Shown piece after piece: positions 1 through 11,213 of a stretch of 64,000 nt of DNA. Origin of the DNA: Muricea muricata (lineage: Eukaryota > Cnidaria > Anthozoa > Malacalcyonacea > Plexauridae); contig OY979724.1 of the NCBI GenBank assembly GCA_963855995.1, positions 3,692,858 through 3,756,857 on the forward strand, in the 5' to 3' direction. The position numbers were made by a program, and so were the translations under genes. Below the pieces are notes generated by a model. That model made no database searches, was not told the DNA's origin, and worked only from the letters and a program-made list of their open reading frames with translations. Each line of letters starts with the position of its first letter. Position 1 is the stretch's first letter.

Positions 1-508
1 AATAAGATAAAAGCTTCGACAGCTTGAAGATAGCAGTAAAAAAACGACAGCGTTCTCACTTTAGCCATTTTGAAGTAATATTTAGAACACGAACAGGAGC
101 GCTTTATCAGATCTAACACGCGAAGCGCAGTCGAGCTTTTTATATCGGATAAAGCATGAACTGGGTTATTTTAAGTGGCTTCTAACATGACCCATTTTCA
201 TACCCATCTTGTCAGTTTGTCTACGAAAGAATGTTCAATATAAATGTTGAGGCAAAAGTTTTTTGAAAATCTACGTGTCTTTTATCTCATTCAAGGCTAC
301 GATTTCCTTCGTGTTTCGCTCCCGAATTATTAACGAGTTTTTGAATTGTAATTCTTGGTAATGAATACTAGCTACATAAATTTATCACAATGGGCAGTCA
401 TATTGATAGGTGTTTATTACGTGTTTATAGAAGAATATACATGCAACCCATATATGGGACATTTGGCTGGCGTGCCGTAGTTGAATGAACAATTAATGAA
501 TGTTACAT

Positions 509-514
509 TTTATT
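509..514 (-). terminator. poly(A) signal of peptide gene A
   Basis: AATAAA on the minus strand, about 35 bases beyond the stop codon of the peptide frame. The position fits a short 3' UTR. Confidence 0.5.
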
Positions 515-548
515 TCATACAATTAAGCTCATAAAGTTTTCAGCATTT

Positions 549-782
549 TCAGTTCTCAGTGAACAGGTCATTTGAAAAAGCTTTAAATTTTGGCCTAAAA
601 AACCTTTTCCCGTTTGATGCGTTTTCCTGCTCTGACCACGGCCGGCGGTTTTCTGATTTGGTCGACTGAGCCCATAAATCTCGGCAGAAATAGCCGGGCA
701 TGTTGCAACCCTGTGGCTTTGACATGGTGTAGGTTATCTCCATGGCAACCAGACAGCCAATCATGAGAATTTTGAGAAGCAT
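549..782 (-). CDS. small secreted peptide precursor with C-x6-C loop (paralog A)
   Basis: An uninterrupted 77-residue frame. I start it at the ATG at 782; the codons just upstream are open but contain no ATG. Residues 1 to about 20 form a typical signal peptide: a Lys, a hydrophobic run (ILMIGCLVAM), then a small-residue cleavage region. Next come a short cysteine loop (GCNMPGYFC, two Cys six residues apart), an Arg-Arg pair and a Gly-Lys-Arg, a classic site for prohormone cleavage with C-terminal amidation. The tail is basic and aromatic. The same plan (signal peptide, C-x6-C with Pro and Phe-Cys, aromatic/basic tail) recurs in the gene at 5613-5831 on the other strand, and the bases just before both ATGs are alike (ATTGGT). 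This supports two real paralogs. I do not recognise the family; a neuropeptide-like or other secreted peptide is an inference. An upstream intron in the 5' UTR cannot be excluded. Confidence 0.62.
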   Translation of the reverse strand: MLLKILMIGCLVAMEITYTMSKPQGCNMPGYFCRDLWAQSTKSENRRPWSEQENASNGKRFFRPKFKAFSNDLFTEN

Positions 783-1802
783 TTTAACCAATTAAAGTGA
801 ACTATAAAATAGATTGCACATAAAGAATTTACACAATGCATGTTTTGCACAATGTTGTTTTGGAATATTTATGAAAACCATATATTATAATAACTTTAGC
901 GAGCATTGTGACGTATTTTGCGAGTTAAAATAAACAAATCAGCGCGCTAAAATACATTTTAGCCCGCTGACGTGATAGCCAATGTATAAATAGTCGGAAG
1001 CCATTTAAGTGTAGTTGTTTTTTTGAAAAACATAGTTAAAATAAACGGTAAAAGACCTTTAAAGTAATAGTAACAGAGTTGATGTTCTTGGGCATAAATA
1101 TGTTTTTGGCCCTCCTCAGAGCTCATTTTAACCCCCCTCGCTACGCTCGGGCTAAAATGGTTCTGAGTCGGGCCAAAAACATATTTATGCCCGCGAACGT
1201 CAACTCTATTGTTATATTAAGGTTAACTCTATTGTTTAATTAAAGTTAGTTGTTTTTAGATAATTTCTAGGGTAAACGTGTTTTAAAGTCGAGTAGGAAT
1301 CATACACATGTTGAATTCAAACCGGGAACAGTTTTGAAACGTTTATCATCCTCCGGCAGGAGTCGAACTTTTTTGGAAGTAATGTATCTATACAGCCAAA
1401 AACGCCTCAGGCTTAATGTTGCAAGTTCTCAACTTGTTAACAGTTAATGCAACAAACTTGTCAATTTCATCAAATTGTAACAATTAGTCGCATTTGATTA
1501 AAATTAAGCTTCTTGCAACTGGTCATTTGCAACCTCCAGTTGATACAACTTGTTGAAATAACTTGCAACATGCTTGTGGCTAATAAATTTTAACAATCAA
1601 CTTGCAACAAGTTTGTTGGCAACTTGCAACAGACTTGATGCTAACAGGTTACGCATCTTGATAACGGTTTCATTGATAACACGTCTGTTGCAACTTGAGC
1701 ATATTACAGCTATTTCAATTAAGATGGTCTTTTTATAAGCGTAAACTGTCAAATATGAGCGCGCATGGGATGATGGATTATTGTTTCTTTAGGCTCTGAT
1801 AC
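783..1802. other. intergenic, with a hairpin and a TTGCAAC-rich repeat
   Basis: No gene seen. A TATA-like TATAAATAG lies on the plus strand near 985 with no supported gene after it. An imperfect inverted repeat occupies about 1078-1206; its arms are roughly 50 bases, one containing ATAAATATGTTTTTGGCCC. From about 1392 a stretch rich in TTGCAAC/ACTTG words begins next to a CAGCCAAAAA end. It belongs to the interspersed family also seen near 26.6, 28.4, 45.6 and 53.9 kb. Confidence 0.5.
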
Positions 1803-2158
1803 CAGTGAACTCTAAATTAGACTGGAACGATAACTTGGCCGCCATCTTTGAAGCCAAATTGGTTATCAATAGGTTATCAAGCTTAGTCCTTTTCTATTGT
1901 TTCTCTCGGCGCGGTTGACACCATTCTTCTGGGAATGTACCAATATTTGATGTTTCTATTTTGATTTAAGAGGTAATTTTATGGTTTATAAACTCATAAT
2001 CTAGTTTGCGATACAGTCTTTTTTAGAAATAGCAAATACCTCGGGAAAATAGTACTAAGACTGTTTACGACATTTGTAGTTGTTGCCGCCATCTTGGCTT
2101 CACCCAAACGTAGGGTTTTTATCTGGAGTTATCGTTCCAGTATTTATAGAGGTCACTG
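1803..2158. mobile_element. hAT-like MITE (356 bp), copy 1
   Basis: The ends are CAGTGAAC and GTCACTG, with terminal inverted repeats sharing ACTGGAACGATAACT. The element is flanked by a perfect 8-bp direct repeat TCTGATAC (1795-1802 and 2159-2166). An 8-bp duplication and CAGTG...CACTG ends are hallmarks of the hAT superfamily. It has no coding capacity. Each arm carries GCCGCCATCTT (1838-1848, 2085-2095). A second copy lies at 3365-3720 in the opposite orientation. Confidence 0.85.
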
Positions 2159-2352
2159 TCTGATACCTAAGAAATTGCCTTTGTAGCCAGTAAATACGCC
2201 GTCATAAGTTTCCCATGTGTCTTCGATACTGTTTGAAAGAAATAATCCGTCTTCAGAGGTGAACATTAGCAATAATCCGTCATCCCTTGCACGCTCATAG
2301 TTTACAGTTTACATTTTAGAAGGAAAGGCTTTGTTACGTTAGCTATATAACA

Positions 2353-2515
2353 AACTTTAGTAGAATCATACTAGTATACTATTGCAAATGCTGTAATTTG
2401 ATTGGTTACTGTACTCGCTCTCGATTTCTATGCGGTGATAGTTGATTCGGGCTTCGCCCTCATCAACTATTACCCCATAGAAATCTCGAGCTCGTAATCT
2501 AATTGTTAAATAGAA
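2353..2515. repeat. inverted-repeat element with ACTAGTAT head
   Basis: The text TAGTAGAATCATACTAGTAT, followed by GCTGTAATTTGATTGGTT, recurs near 43,043. Here it is followed by a hairpin with arms around TTTCTATGCGGTGATAGTTG and its complement. It is a non-coding repeat of unknown class. Confidence 0.5.
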
Positions 2516-3364
2516 TCCAACTATAAATTTTGTAAAATTTCACGTAAACTAAACTAAAGTAAGACAATGTAACGCACTTGAAGATACAATTAAATACCTT
2601 GTAAAACTTTTGCACTGAATTTACGTCTTGAAAACTTTCGCAAAACCCGATTTTACTGTCAAAACAGAATTTAAAAATCTTCCTATATATATATACCTAG
2701 CATCCCACTCGGCGTAACTAAGTTTTGGGAATGTAAAAGAAAAAAATGTCTTCTCTCCCCGAGCCTAATGCGATACACGTCACCAGTTGATAAATTCTTA
2801 ATGAATTAAACAATTCGTTCAAAAAATCGCAACAAAACATATCACTTTGATTGATATTCACCAACCAAACAATTGTTTTCATACTTGTTACCGTGCTTCG
2901 TTGACGAGATATTACAGTTTGAATGATTGTTTTGTCCCTCACTAGTGACGTCTTATTTTGTGCACAGCGAATTTTTGGTGATCACCACTGAGTTAAATGA
3001 ACAAAATTCTGGAATCCTTGACATGACATGGGTTAGGAATGTTCTTCCACATAATTCAAAAAAATTTTTCGATGTGAAATTTCTATGAAATAGCAATAAA
3101 AAGCACGCAGCTCTCATTTGAAAAGAGTTGACTCGGCATATTTCTTAGCCTCAATGTGCAATAATACAGCAGCTGCACTGTGACATGCTTAGATACAGGG
3201 GCGTGCGAACCACAGGTGGCACGTGCCCCGGAAATTTTTTAAAGAAACTAAAGTGCCATCTTCTTAGTGCTGAAAAGTGCCCTTTTGTAGAAGTCAACTT
3301 CATTGCAATTACTACCTTAACATCAAAGGTGCCCTATTGTTTTCCTGAACATACTTATATAAGC

Positions 3365-3720
3365 CAGTGAACTCTATAAATACTGGAACGATAACTCCAG
3401 ATAAAAACCCTACGTTTGGGTGAAGCCAAGATGGCGGCAACAACTACAAATGTCGTAAACAGTCTTAGTACTATTTTCCCGAGGTATTTGCTATTTTTTA
3501 AAAAGACTGTATCGCAAACTAGGTTATAAGTTCATAAACCATAAAATTACCTCTTAAATCAAAATAAAAACATCAAATATCGGTACATTCCCAGAAGAAT
3601 GGGGTCAACCGCGCCCAGAGAAACAATAGGAAAGGACTGAACTTGATAACCTATTGATAACCAATTTGGCTTCAAAGATGGCGGCCAAGTTATCGTTCCA
3701 GTCTAATTTAGAGTTCACTT
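3365..3720. mobile_element. hAT-like MITE (356 bp), copy 2
   Basis: Same family as 1803-2158, inserted in the opposite orientation and of identical length. The outer ends are CAGTGAAC and TTCACTT (last base changed). It is flanked by ATATAAGC and ATACAAGC, an 8-bp duplication with one mismatch. AAGATGGCGGC occurs at 3428-3438 and 3675-3685. Confidence 0.82.
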
Positions 3721-5612
3721 ATACAAGCCTATACTTACACAAGCTATTTGACATTAGGGTACTTTTTTAACACCGAAGGTGCATACAAGATAATTATGAT
3801 GCAAATGCTCAATTTAACATCGAAAGTGTCTTAAACGTCATGTGCACTTTTGGCACAATTTTAGGTGTCGTTTTATGTTCTGCTGCCCACATTGTCCAAT
3901 ATTGTCAACGGTATTTTTTACCAATGTTACGCGCCTGACTACGGGCTAATTCAGGCTAACAATGCGGCAAAATATTATTGAAAACATTGAACAAGGTGGG
4001 CAACAAACATTGTCTAATATCGTTTTCATCAACCTGGAACAGGTTGTTTATCTTTTGTTTAAGCGGGCAAGCGATTTAAAACATTGTGCTCGCAAACCTC
4101 TCGCATATGCACAGGCAGGCAGCTCTATATCCTGTTAAGGCTAAACTCAACTAAAACATGTTATACGTCATTTGAAAACTTATAGCATGCTCCCAACAAT
4201 TATCATTACAAATTATTCATCTCCCCAGGAAAAAGTATGAATGTAACTGGAAAAGTAAATTAAAAACCTTTTGTCCACAGTGGCCCAGCCAGCCCGACAA
4301 TTTAGTCCCACCATGCAAATTTCATGTTATTCTCAAGTTGTTATGATAATTCATTTCTTTAGAAATTGATTGTTTTCCCAGTCGATGAACATGAAATTAT
4401 TTGCATAGCGGGACCTAATCATTGGGCTGGCAACGCTTAACTGTTTGTCCATAAAACCGATTACATCCCAACTAACAAATTAATGGTTTTTAGCATGATT
4501 TTTACCAGCGCCCTTCATGTCCAACTTGGTCTGAACAAATACGATCCTATACATTCTAGCGTACTTATTGGGCAAATGACCTTGCGACATAAAAGCACGA
4601 TTAAACCGAAAGGCAATTCCCATGATGGCCTAAATTTTGATCCAGGGAGCATGAAGAAAATATTTTAAATTTGCTTCGGGTTTACTGCATACGGAAAATT
4701 CCAAACATTCAAATCCATCCGCAATTGGATGCAGTAACCGCAAATAATTAACGTTCCCACATCAGTTTGAAAAACCGCCCCGCGGGAAAATTGCTTCTGT
4801 GGAGAAGATAATGAATCAATTTTCGACAACAGAAGTGCCAACTGTTTACTGATTATATTCCCTGCATTCTCATCAGGCCACAGGACAAGATAAATTCTTC
4901 TTTAACACTTTTGATACTTAGTAACAACAAATAAAATGATACATATAAGGGACCGATTTTTGTACAAACAATTTATACGGTATTACGAAGACATTCGAGC
5001 GTAAAGAAATCAATTTTGAGGACTTTTTCGAGGTAAGATAGTTAAAACATTCGTGTCGAATTTCTTCTTAAATTCAAGTTCGTTTGAGAAGCAATAGAAT
5101 TAAAAAGTCATTACCGGGCCATTTTGAGCAATTCCTATACACTTGCAAATTTTTGGTCAAAACTGAAAAAGAATGGTTGTAAGCACATAATAAGTCAATA
5201 ACAAATAGAAAGACGTTCTGCTGAAGAACAGATGGTCATTATCAGCTGAGGATTGAATTGGATTGTGTTGTCATTTTGAATTTTTCGTTGGTAAACAAAA
5301 CATTCAATACTTTCAGTGCAGTTTTTAAATATCAGACGTTTTTGTAAAATAGCGGGACACAGCCCCTCTAACTCAAAATTGTGCATTACTGGCGTTTTGG
5401 TAACAAACACTTTATTATCAGTTATATATTATACTGAATTATGTATACTGAATTTTATTTTTGGATTTTTTTCTCGATATTACATAATTTAACTTGCAGG
5501 TGATGTTCCTATAGGCAGAGATCAGTTGCGAATATTTTAACGTGCTTTTAAAAATACAGTTTAGCAATTATTGGTCACAGCGAGTTTACTTATCTTTAGT
5601 TGATTGGTCACA
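3721..5612. other. intergenic apart from the MITE at 4278-4443
   Basis: About 3890-4040 holds a diverged repeat with TGCTGCCCACATTGT and its reverse complement, related to the element at 19861-20109. The remainder shows no frame, RNA gene or repeat that I can support. Short open frames near 4483 and 5195 have no coding character. Confidence 0.4.
4278..4443. mobile_element. hAT-like MITE of the CAGTAGCGAAG family, copy 1
   Basis: A 166-bp element with inverted ends around CCAGCCCGACAATTTAGTC, flanked by a perfect 8-bp duplication TTTGTCCA (4270-4277 and 4444-4451). Related copies lie at 17515-17660 and 20671-20820. No coding capacity. Confidence 0.75.
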
Positions 5613-5831
5613 ATGTTTCTAAAACTGCTTGTAATTTGCTGCCTCGTTGCTATGGAGACCAACTACGTCACGTCAATGTTACCCGGCGTTTGTAGGTGGA
5701 ATCCCCGTTTTTGTGAAACAAACAAAGCATCGATATCAAGCCTTCGACCAAACCCGTTCGCCAGGATGGGAAATTATCATTGGAAGCAAAAATTTGGAAA
5801 CTCAGCGGTGGAGTCAGATTTATCTGAGTGA
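5613..5831 (+). CDS. small secreted peptide precursor with C-x6-C loop (paralog B)
   Basis: A 72-residue frame starting at ATG 5613 (context CACAATGT). The signal peptide (LKLLVICCLVAMET) closely matches that of the gene at 549-782, sharing CLVAME and the spaced Leu/Lys pattern. It is followed by VCRWNPRFC, the same C-x6-C loop with Pro and Phe-Cys in register. The C-terminal part keeps an aromatic/basic patch (HWKQKF) and an acidic end but lacks the Gly-Lys-Arg of paralog A, so processing may differ. A possible 3' splice site (TTTAG) lies 14 bases before the ATG, so a 5' non-coding exon is possible. The family is not recognised. The number of cysteines is low for a typical disulphide-rich toxin; a secreted signalling peptide is an inference. 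Confidence 0.6.
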   Translation: MFLKLLVICCLVAMETNYVTSMLPGVCRWNPRFCETNKASISSLRPNPFARMGNYHWKQKFGNSAVESDLSE

Positions 5832-5932
5832 CAAATTAGACTCTTCATCACGCTTTTCTAGTCAGTTTACAATTCTCTCTACAGAGAATAGGCACATTTC
5901 TTTCTCATACTGTAACACTTTAAATTCAAATT

Positions 5933-5938
5933 AATAAA
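5933..5938 (+). terminator. poly(A) signal of peptide gene B
   Basis: AATAAA about 100 bases after the stop codon of the peptide frame. Confidence 0.5.
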
Positions 5939-7580
5939 AAAGCGTGCAGATGTAAACGTATTATAAATACAGTTTATGGTATCAATTCTTATAGTTTGTA
6001 ATTCAGAAACAGCTATTAACAGTTTCCTCATAATTTTGGAGCTTATAAGTTAAATGTATTGTATAGGTGTATGAATGGAATATAATGTGTAAATGCTTGC
6101 TTATCGAATGCATTAGTCTGTCATGTTGAAGTAAGATAATGTTAAATTAAGAAATCACAAGTTTATAAGTTCCTTGTATGTTTGTACGGTGATTACCAAT
6201 TAAAGAATAATTTTGCGGAAACACCACGTAAATTTATAATCGCAAAGCTTTTCGTGCGTAAGCCCGGATCTTCATCAATGCTAATAATAAACAATTATTG
6301 GATGAGGCTGAGCGTGATATCTCCAACTCATTAATAATTGATGAGCAAATTAGCGAATGAACTCGCCCTAATTCGTCACATGATTGACGTTGGATACCCA
6401 AGGAAACACGCTAAAAATCATATACCATCACCGTTGTTAGATCAAAAACGGTTGTCATCTAATAACTGAAATCATAATTACAAATTCATCCTAATTACTC
6501 CCTCTTCACTCATGTTCAAATGATCAAGGTCTGTAACAAATTCTACACGCCCAACACATTTCTGTCTTACAATGGACTATAGAAATTAACTTACAAAAGC
6601 AGGAAGTAGAATACTTTCCTCCACCGTTCACAAAGACAAAAATAAATTACTTTCATAGGTCCCCCGTTAGCGCTTAATAAATTGAACAGCCAATGAAATG
6701 TTTTCGTTTGAGATGTTATGTAAACAACTCGTTTCTCGTGTTCCATCAGGGCAACCAAATCCACGCGCGCGATTGGTCAAAATCAATCACGTATGTTTTT
6801 GTTACCTGGCAACAACGAGTCTTTTGAGCGCAGTATTAACAATTACGCACGGAAAACGTGCATTATTCATTCAAAATATCTTCGAACTTTGCACAAAGCA
6901 ATAAAATAAGGACAAAATTAATCCAATTAATGATGAAGCAAGTCCTAAAAGTACGAAAAGACAAACAAAGCGAATCATTGTAATATTTATAGGTTAATAA
7001 ATACTAAGCAAAAACGTAGGCGTATGGTATCTAAATTAGTGATAGCAGTGAACTCAGATCATAGAAACTGTCAAGTTTTGTTGACAAATAACGCACTTGC
7101 TGAACCTACAATGAACTCAAAATTTTCTTTACTGCACTCGGCCCTTGCTGCCTCGTGCAGTATAAATTTCGTTCATTGTACATTTAGCTCGCGCGTTATT
7201 TGTGAACATAGCACTCGCAACAGTCTCGAACCCCTAATCAGCCCTAAGTTAGCGAAACAGAAATTGATATTAACCGTTGTTTGCAAATTTGCAGTTTCTA
7301 CTAGCAAGCCAAAGTAGATCTCAGAAAAGTTAGGTTGGAAAATTTGTATAAAAATTTCATAAAATGTCGTGTTGTTGAAAGAACATCTATACTTACAGTA
7401 TAAGATACACATGAAAAAATTTCTGCAACTCAATGGGTCTAGAAGTGCAATTTTTCATTATTTCATTTTTGACGATGAACGCACCGAGTTAATTAATAAT
7501 TACATGGGAGTTTCGCTCAATTAAAATGGCTCGACAGCCTAAATCATTGCACAATGTACTTCTTTCGCTATAGAATCTCT
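5939..7580. other. intergenic, with two repeat pieces
   Basis: Around 6200-6290 is a copy of a repeat containing GGAAACACCACGTAA and GGATCTTCATCA, also found at about 12,066-12,150 and, inverted, at 55,500-55,590. An inverted repeat at about 7075-7208 has GACAAATAACGC and GCGTTATTTGTGAAC arms; the open frame across it is an accident of that hairpin. No gene seen. Confidence 0.4.
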
Positions 7581-7811
7581 TATTCTTGGGTTTCACGTGA
7601 CGTCATGAATTTCGCTGGGGGTCAACTCCAAATTGATACACATTCATTGAAGGAAAATAATTTTTCACTGTATGTGTTGAACTTTTGTTTGGCAGCAAAT
7701 ATGTGCAACGTCGTGAGATTTGTTCACTCCAGTACAGTATAATCATCAATACGTTTTGGGTTGACCCCCACTCAGATTTACTGCAAAGTGCCCTAGTGAA
7801 ACCCAAGAATA
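7581..7811. mobile_element. MITE with TATTCTTGGGTTTCAC ends, copy 1
   Basis: A 231-bp element with terminal inverted repeats TATTCTTGGGTTTCAC and GTGAAACCCAAGAATA. A copy of exactly the same length lies at 55,635-55,865. TGACGTCA sits just inside the left end. The outermost TA could be a mariner-type TA duplication, but I cannot prove the class. Confidence 0.75.
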
Positions 7812-7844
7812 GTGAGAAACTTTTACATTTGAAAACAATTTTAT

Positions 7845-8140
7845 AGCACAGTTGGAAAGAGCTTCCTAAATTTAGTGAAATTGTGAAGTTCTGGTTGTAA
7901 AATATTTTAAAATGTCGAAAATATATTTATGTAAAGTTTGAAAATTTTGTATACTTTTGTATTACGTGGGAAAAAGCGTTACCACATTTCCACATAGAGG
8001 TAACGCTTTTATGTGCGTAGTACAAAAGTATACAAAATTCGAAAAATTTACAGGACTATATTTTCGACCTTTTACAATATTTTGCAACCAAACCAGACAG
8101 TTGTATGAAATTTGGGATGCTCTTTTCGGCTGTGCTAATT
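7845..8140. repeat. foldback element, copy 1
   Basis: A near-complete palindrome. The arms share TGTATACTTTTGTATTACG at the centre and GGAAAGAGC/GCTCTTTTC at the edges. The same design (GAAAGAGCATCC, AATTTTGTATAC) appears at about 50,841-51,245. Confidence 0.65.
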
Positions 8141-8905
8141 GATTTTCTAAATTCAAACGTTTGTCTAATAGGGGAATGGTTTATTGGAAAAAGTTATTCT
8201 CTCAACAGTTCCAGAGACATTGTTGTCATGGATAAGATGTCGAGTTTATGCAAATGAACTTATAATTAAAACCAAGTTCAAACAGGAAACACGATTTCAA
8301 TGTTCAGGCAAACTTTGAAGAAATTCTTTTTGAAATATACAGAACAGTGCTATAGAGCTGTGCAATGTCCTAAAATGAAGCTCAAGCTTTACTGTAAAAC
8401 ATTTTTATGGTGGAAAGATGAAATTTGTAATGAATTCTGACTACAGAGCCACCTTAATGATTTACATAATAACGCTAGTCGTATCTCTTATTCGAAGTTA
8501 TACTGCTGCATTACATATAGTTTCGAAAAGAATTTAGCTATAATGCATGGGGCGAATTTTGTATATATAAATACAATTATCTTCACACGTCAAACTTTAA
8601 AATATTCTCACGGCAAGATAAAAGGACAATCTGGCGCCAATGGGCTATCGATAAAAATACTCCACACAACATAAGTAAACTTTATGACAGTATAATGACA
8701 ACTAAAAACTTATTTACACTAGTAAAGTCTCTGTGAGATCACAGCTGGAATTTTGAAGGGAACAGTTCGATGTTTTCAAAAACTTGTAAGATATCTGCGA
8801 TGGAACTGGACTGGGAATTAATGATCAGTCTGTTCCAGCTCACTCGAATTTTATGCACATGTAGAAACTTTCCCGTTTCATATCCTTTCCGACGTATGAG
8901 AAAAA

Positions 8906-9165
8906 AGCGAGAGTTTTGAAAGTTTTTTCAGCGGAGAAATATTTTTTTGAAAACCTGTCCTGCGGACATCCATCCATATTTTTTAATTTTCCTGCCTTCC
9001 TTTACTGCAAGGCTGAAATTGCAGCAAAAATATGTGAGCCGATAAGGGAAGGCAGGAAAATTCAAAAATATGACGAATTGGCCAGATGGGTGTCACCAGC
9101 ATAGGTTTTCAAAAAAAAATTCTGCCGCTGAAAAAGCCTTCAAAACTTTCACTTTTTTTCGAGTA
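8906..9165. repeat. inverted repeat
   Basis: The arms carry AGTTTTGAAAGTTTTTTCAG and the complementary text, with an inner pair CTGCCTTCC/GGAAGGCAG. Together they form a hairpin of about 260 bases with no coding content. Between it and 10,304 there is one further short inverted repeat (about 9319-9415, CGTCGAACTTT arms) and otherwise nothing I can name. Confidence 0.5.
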
Positions 9166-10304
9166 CTTCGGAAATTATTGAAACTGGAAAATTGGTAAGA
9201 ATGTAGTAAAACTATCAGTGTTCAGCATGCTGTAGCTCTTGTTTTAGTATTGCTGTCAGCTTCCAAGCGTATGTTTTTAAAGTGCTTGCATTGACAGCCG
9301 ACAATTTATTTACATTCAGGCGTCGAACTTTTAATGTACCGAACCTGATATAAATAATCTAAAACAAGGGTTAAGTTCATTTGAATTAGATTCGGCACAT
9401 GGAAAGTTCGACGTCTGAAACAGGCCTCAGTTGCCAACCTTGGAAAAATATTAAACCGTCCGATATACTACACGAATTTCGCGCGAGATTATCCGACGAC
9501 AGCACGACAAAAGACTGAAAGTAACAAGTTTCTGGCAGCTGTAGAAAGAATATTTATGTACACGATTGATTTATTTAAGGTAAAAACCCACTGATTTCTA
9601 GGCCACTATGCCCATAGTTGATAATAAATGTTTCTCAACTGTTTTCAGCAGGAATTTTGACATGTGTAAGATTTCCGAGGATAAGACACAATGACGACTT
9701 ATTTTATTGTATTTTCTCGCCGTTTTTTAAAATAAATCTTCGTTTGCAATACGACAGCGTTGCGTTAAGCAGGTGTATAGTTATATACAAAAACACGTAC
9801 AAAATATTGCTTTTAAAATTAAACCTCTTCAAATCTCATTAAAATTTCCATCAAGCCATTATCGAGTGCAATGTCAATTTTAAATGACATGCTTAATTAA
9901 TATTCTATCATATGTAAAGTATAGCAACAAAACATGCTCGACGCTTCTGAAGCCAACCTGCGCGCGATGAATTTTAATCTAAATTTTAGATTCGTCTGAG
10001 GAGATTTTAAAACACAGCAATGTGATGTGGCATTTCTCTTTGTGGAAGTAACTTTTGTGGCCGCATTTTTACGAACGAATTCACTGCTAAATGCCCCGAG
10101 CAGCAGGAACAAACTAACCTTACGTAAGTCTTTGAAGATGAGATCATTAAATTCCCCGATACCTTAACTCAATACCTTAATAACTTTGAATGGACTTGCG
10201 TGCGTTTTGCGACGCCCTTTTTTTAGCAATCTTCTACAATAATCCTAGCAGCTACTTCATTGAACGTTTGTGATCTAAATGTTTGTCGCCAGCAGTTGAT
10301 CAAA

Positions 10305-11213
10305 ATGGTGGCTTTGAAAGAGTTCACAGAACGCATGTGCACTGGCTGGATTGCGATGCAACCTTCAAGCATACTGTACAAGACGCTCACAGTGTGTTTC
10401 TCCATCGCAAATATCGTGCTTTCGCTGTGCGGAACGACGGCGAACGTGCTCATCATCCTATCTTACTGTCGCTGTCGCAATGTACGCGTCGTACAAAACA
10501 CGTTATTCGCTTTGCTTGCCGTCACGGACCTAACAATAACTGCGCTTGTACAACCAATTTACATTGTCGCAAACTTGCAGAGCGTTAATTCAGTATACGA
10601 CTGCGGACTGTGGTTTGTGATATACGTAATATCATGCCTATGCCTCGCACTATCTTTGGTGACAGTCACAATACTTAGTCTGCATAGCTTTGTGACCTTA
10701 GCCTTTCCTTACCACTATCAACGACTGGTACCCTATCTAAAGGCCTTAATAGCCCTCTCGTGGGCGAGTGTTGTTATCGTGGTATCTCTATTAGTGTGCT
10801 TTGCGTCCCAACGAGTGTTCACAACGACCGGAGCAGGTTTGATAGTTTTTACGATCCTAACCGTCACCCTCACGTGGCTCTGGACTTACAAGCTTATTCG
10901 TCGTCACCGTCGTCGCATAGCAACGAGCCAAACGCCGACAAATTTTACCGGTAATTTAGTGGCGCGTTGGAGAGTGCTTCGGTCTACAACAACGGCGTAC
11001 ATGGTCGTGGGAGGTTTGATCACGTGCTATGTGCTCGGGTTTGCACGGCTGATATACGAGGCAAACATGAGCCGTGAAAACTGGGAGGTTTTGGAGTATG
11101 TACTGCGACCTATGTCCACTACGTTCATGTACGGAAATTCTGTACTCAATCCGTGTCTGGTTTTGTGGAGAAACACGGAGTTTCGAAAAGCTGCGAAAAA
11201 AATCCTCTGTTGA
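10305..11213 (+). CDS. class A (rhodopsin-like) G protein-coupled receptor, intronless
   Basis: A single-exon frame of 302 residues, started at ATG 10305 because it has a good context (AAAATGG) and no ATG lies upstream in frame. Seven hydrophobic helices are visible. Landmarks: TM1 Asn47 (TANVLII), TM2 Asp75 (LAVTDL), a Cys100 before TM3, TM4 Trp153 (ALSWAS), TM7 NSVLNP and helix 8 (FRKAAKKILC). Unusual: the E/D-R-Y at the end of TM3 reads His-Ser-Phe (127-129) just before the FPYHY that normally follows it; the Tyr of NPxxY is Val286; and the TM6 CWxP is absent. Both termini are very short. Intronless receptors of this kind are abundant in cnidarians and usually have no assigned ligand. It is probably a plasma-membrane receptor, but loss of the DRY Arg makes ordinary G-protein coupling doubtful. 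Confidence 0.85.
   Translation: MVALKEFTERMCTGWIAMQPSSILYKTLTVCFSIANIVLSLCGTTANVLIILSYCRCRNVRVVQNTLFALLAVTDLTITALVQPIYIVANLQSVNSVYDCGLWFVIYVISCLCLALSLVTVTILSLHSFVTLAFPYHYQRLVPYLKALIALSWASVVIVVSLLVCFASQRVFTTTGAGLIVFTILTVTLTWLWTYKLIRRHRRRIATSQTPTNFTGNLVARWRVLRSTTTAYMVVGGLITCYVLGFARLIYEANMSRENWEVLEYVLRPMSTTFMYGNSVLNPCLVLWRNTEFRKAAKKILC

Noticed and set aside
7024..7317. A 97-residue plus-strand frame
   Set aside because: It spans an inverted repeat and shows no coding bias.
10305..11213. Functional link between the peptide genes and the GPCR as ligand and receptor
   Set aside because: Only proximity supports it, and 4.5 kb of transposon-rich DNA separates them; clustering of animal ligand and receptor genes is not a reliable guide.
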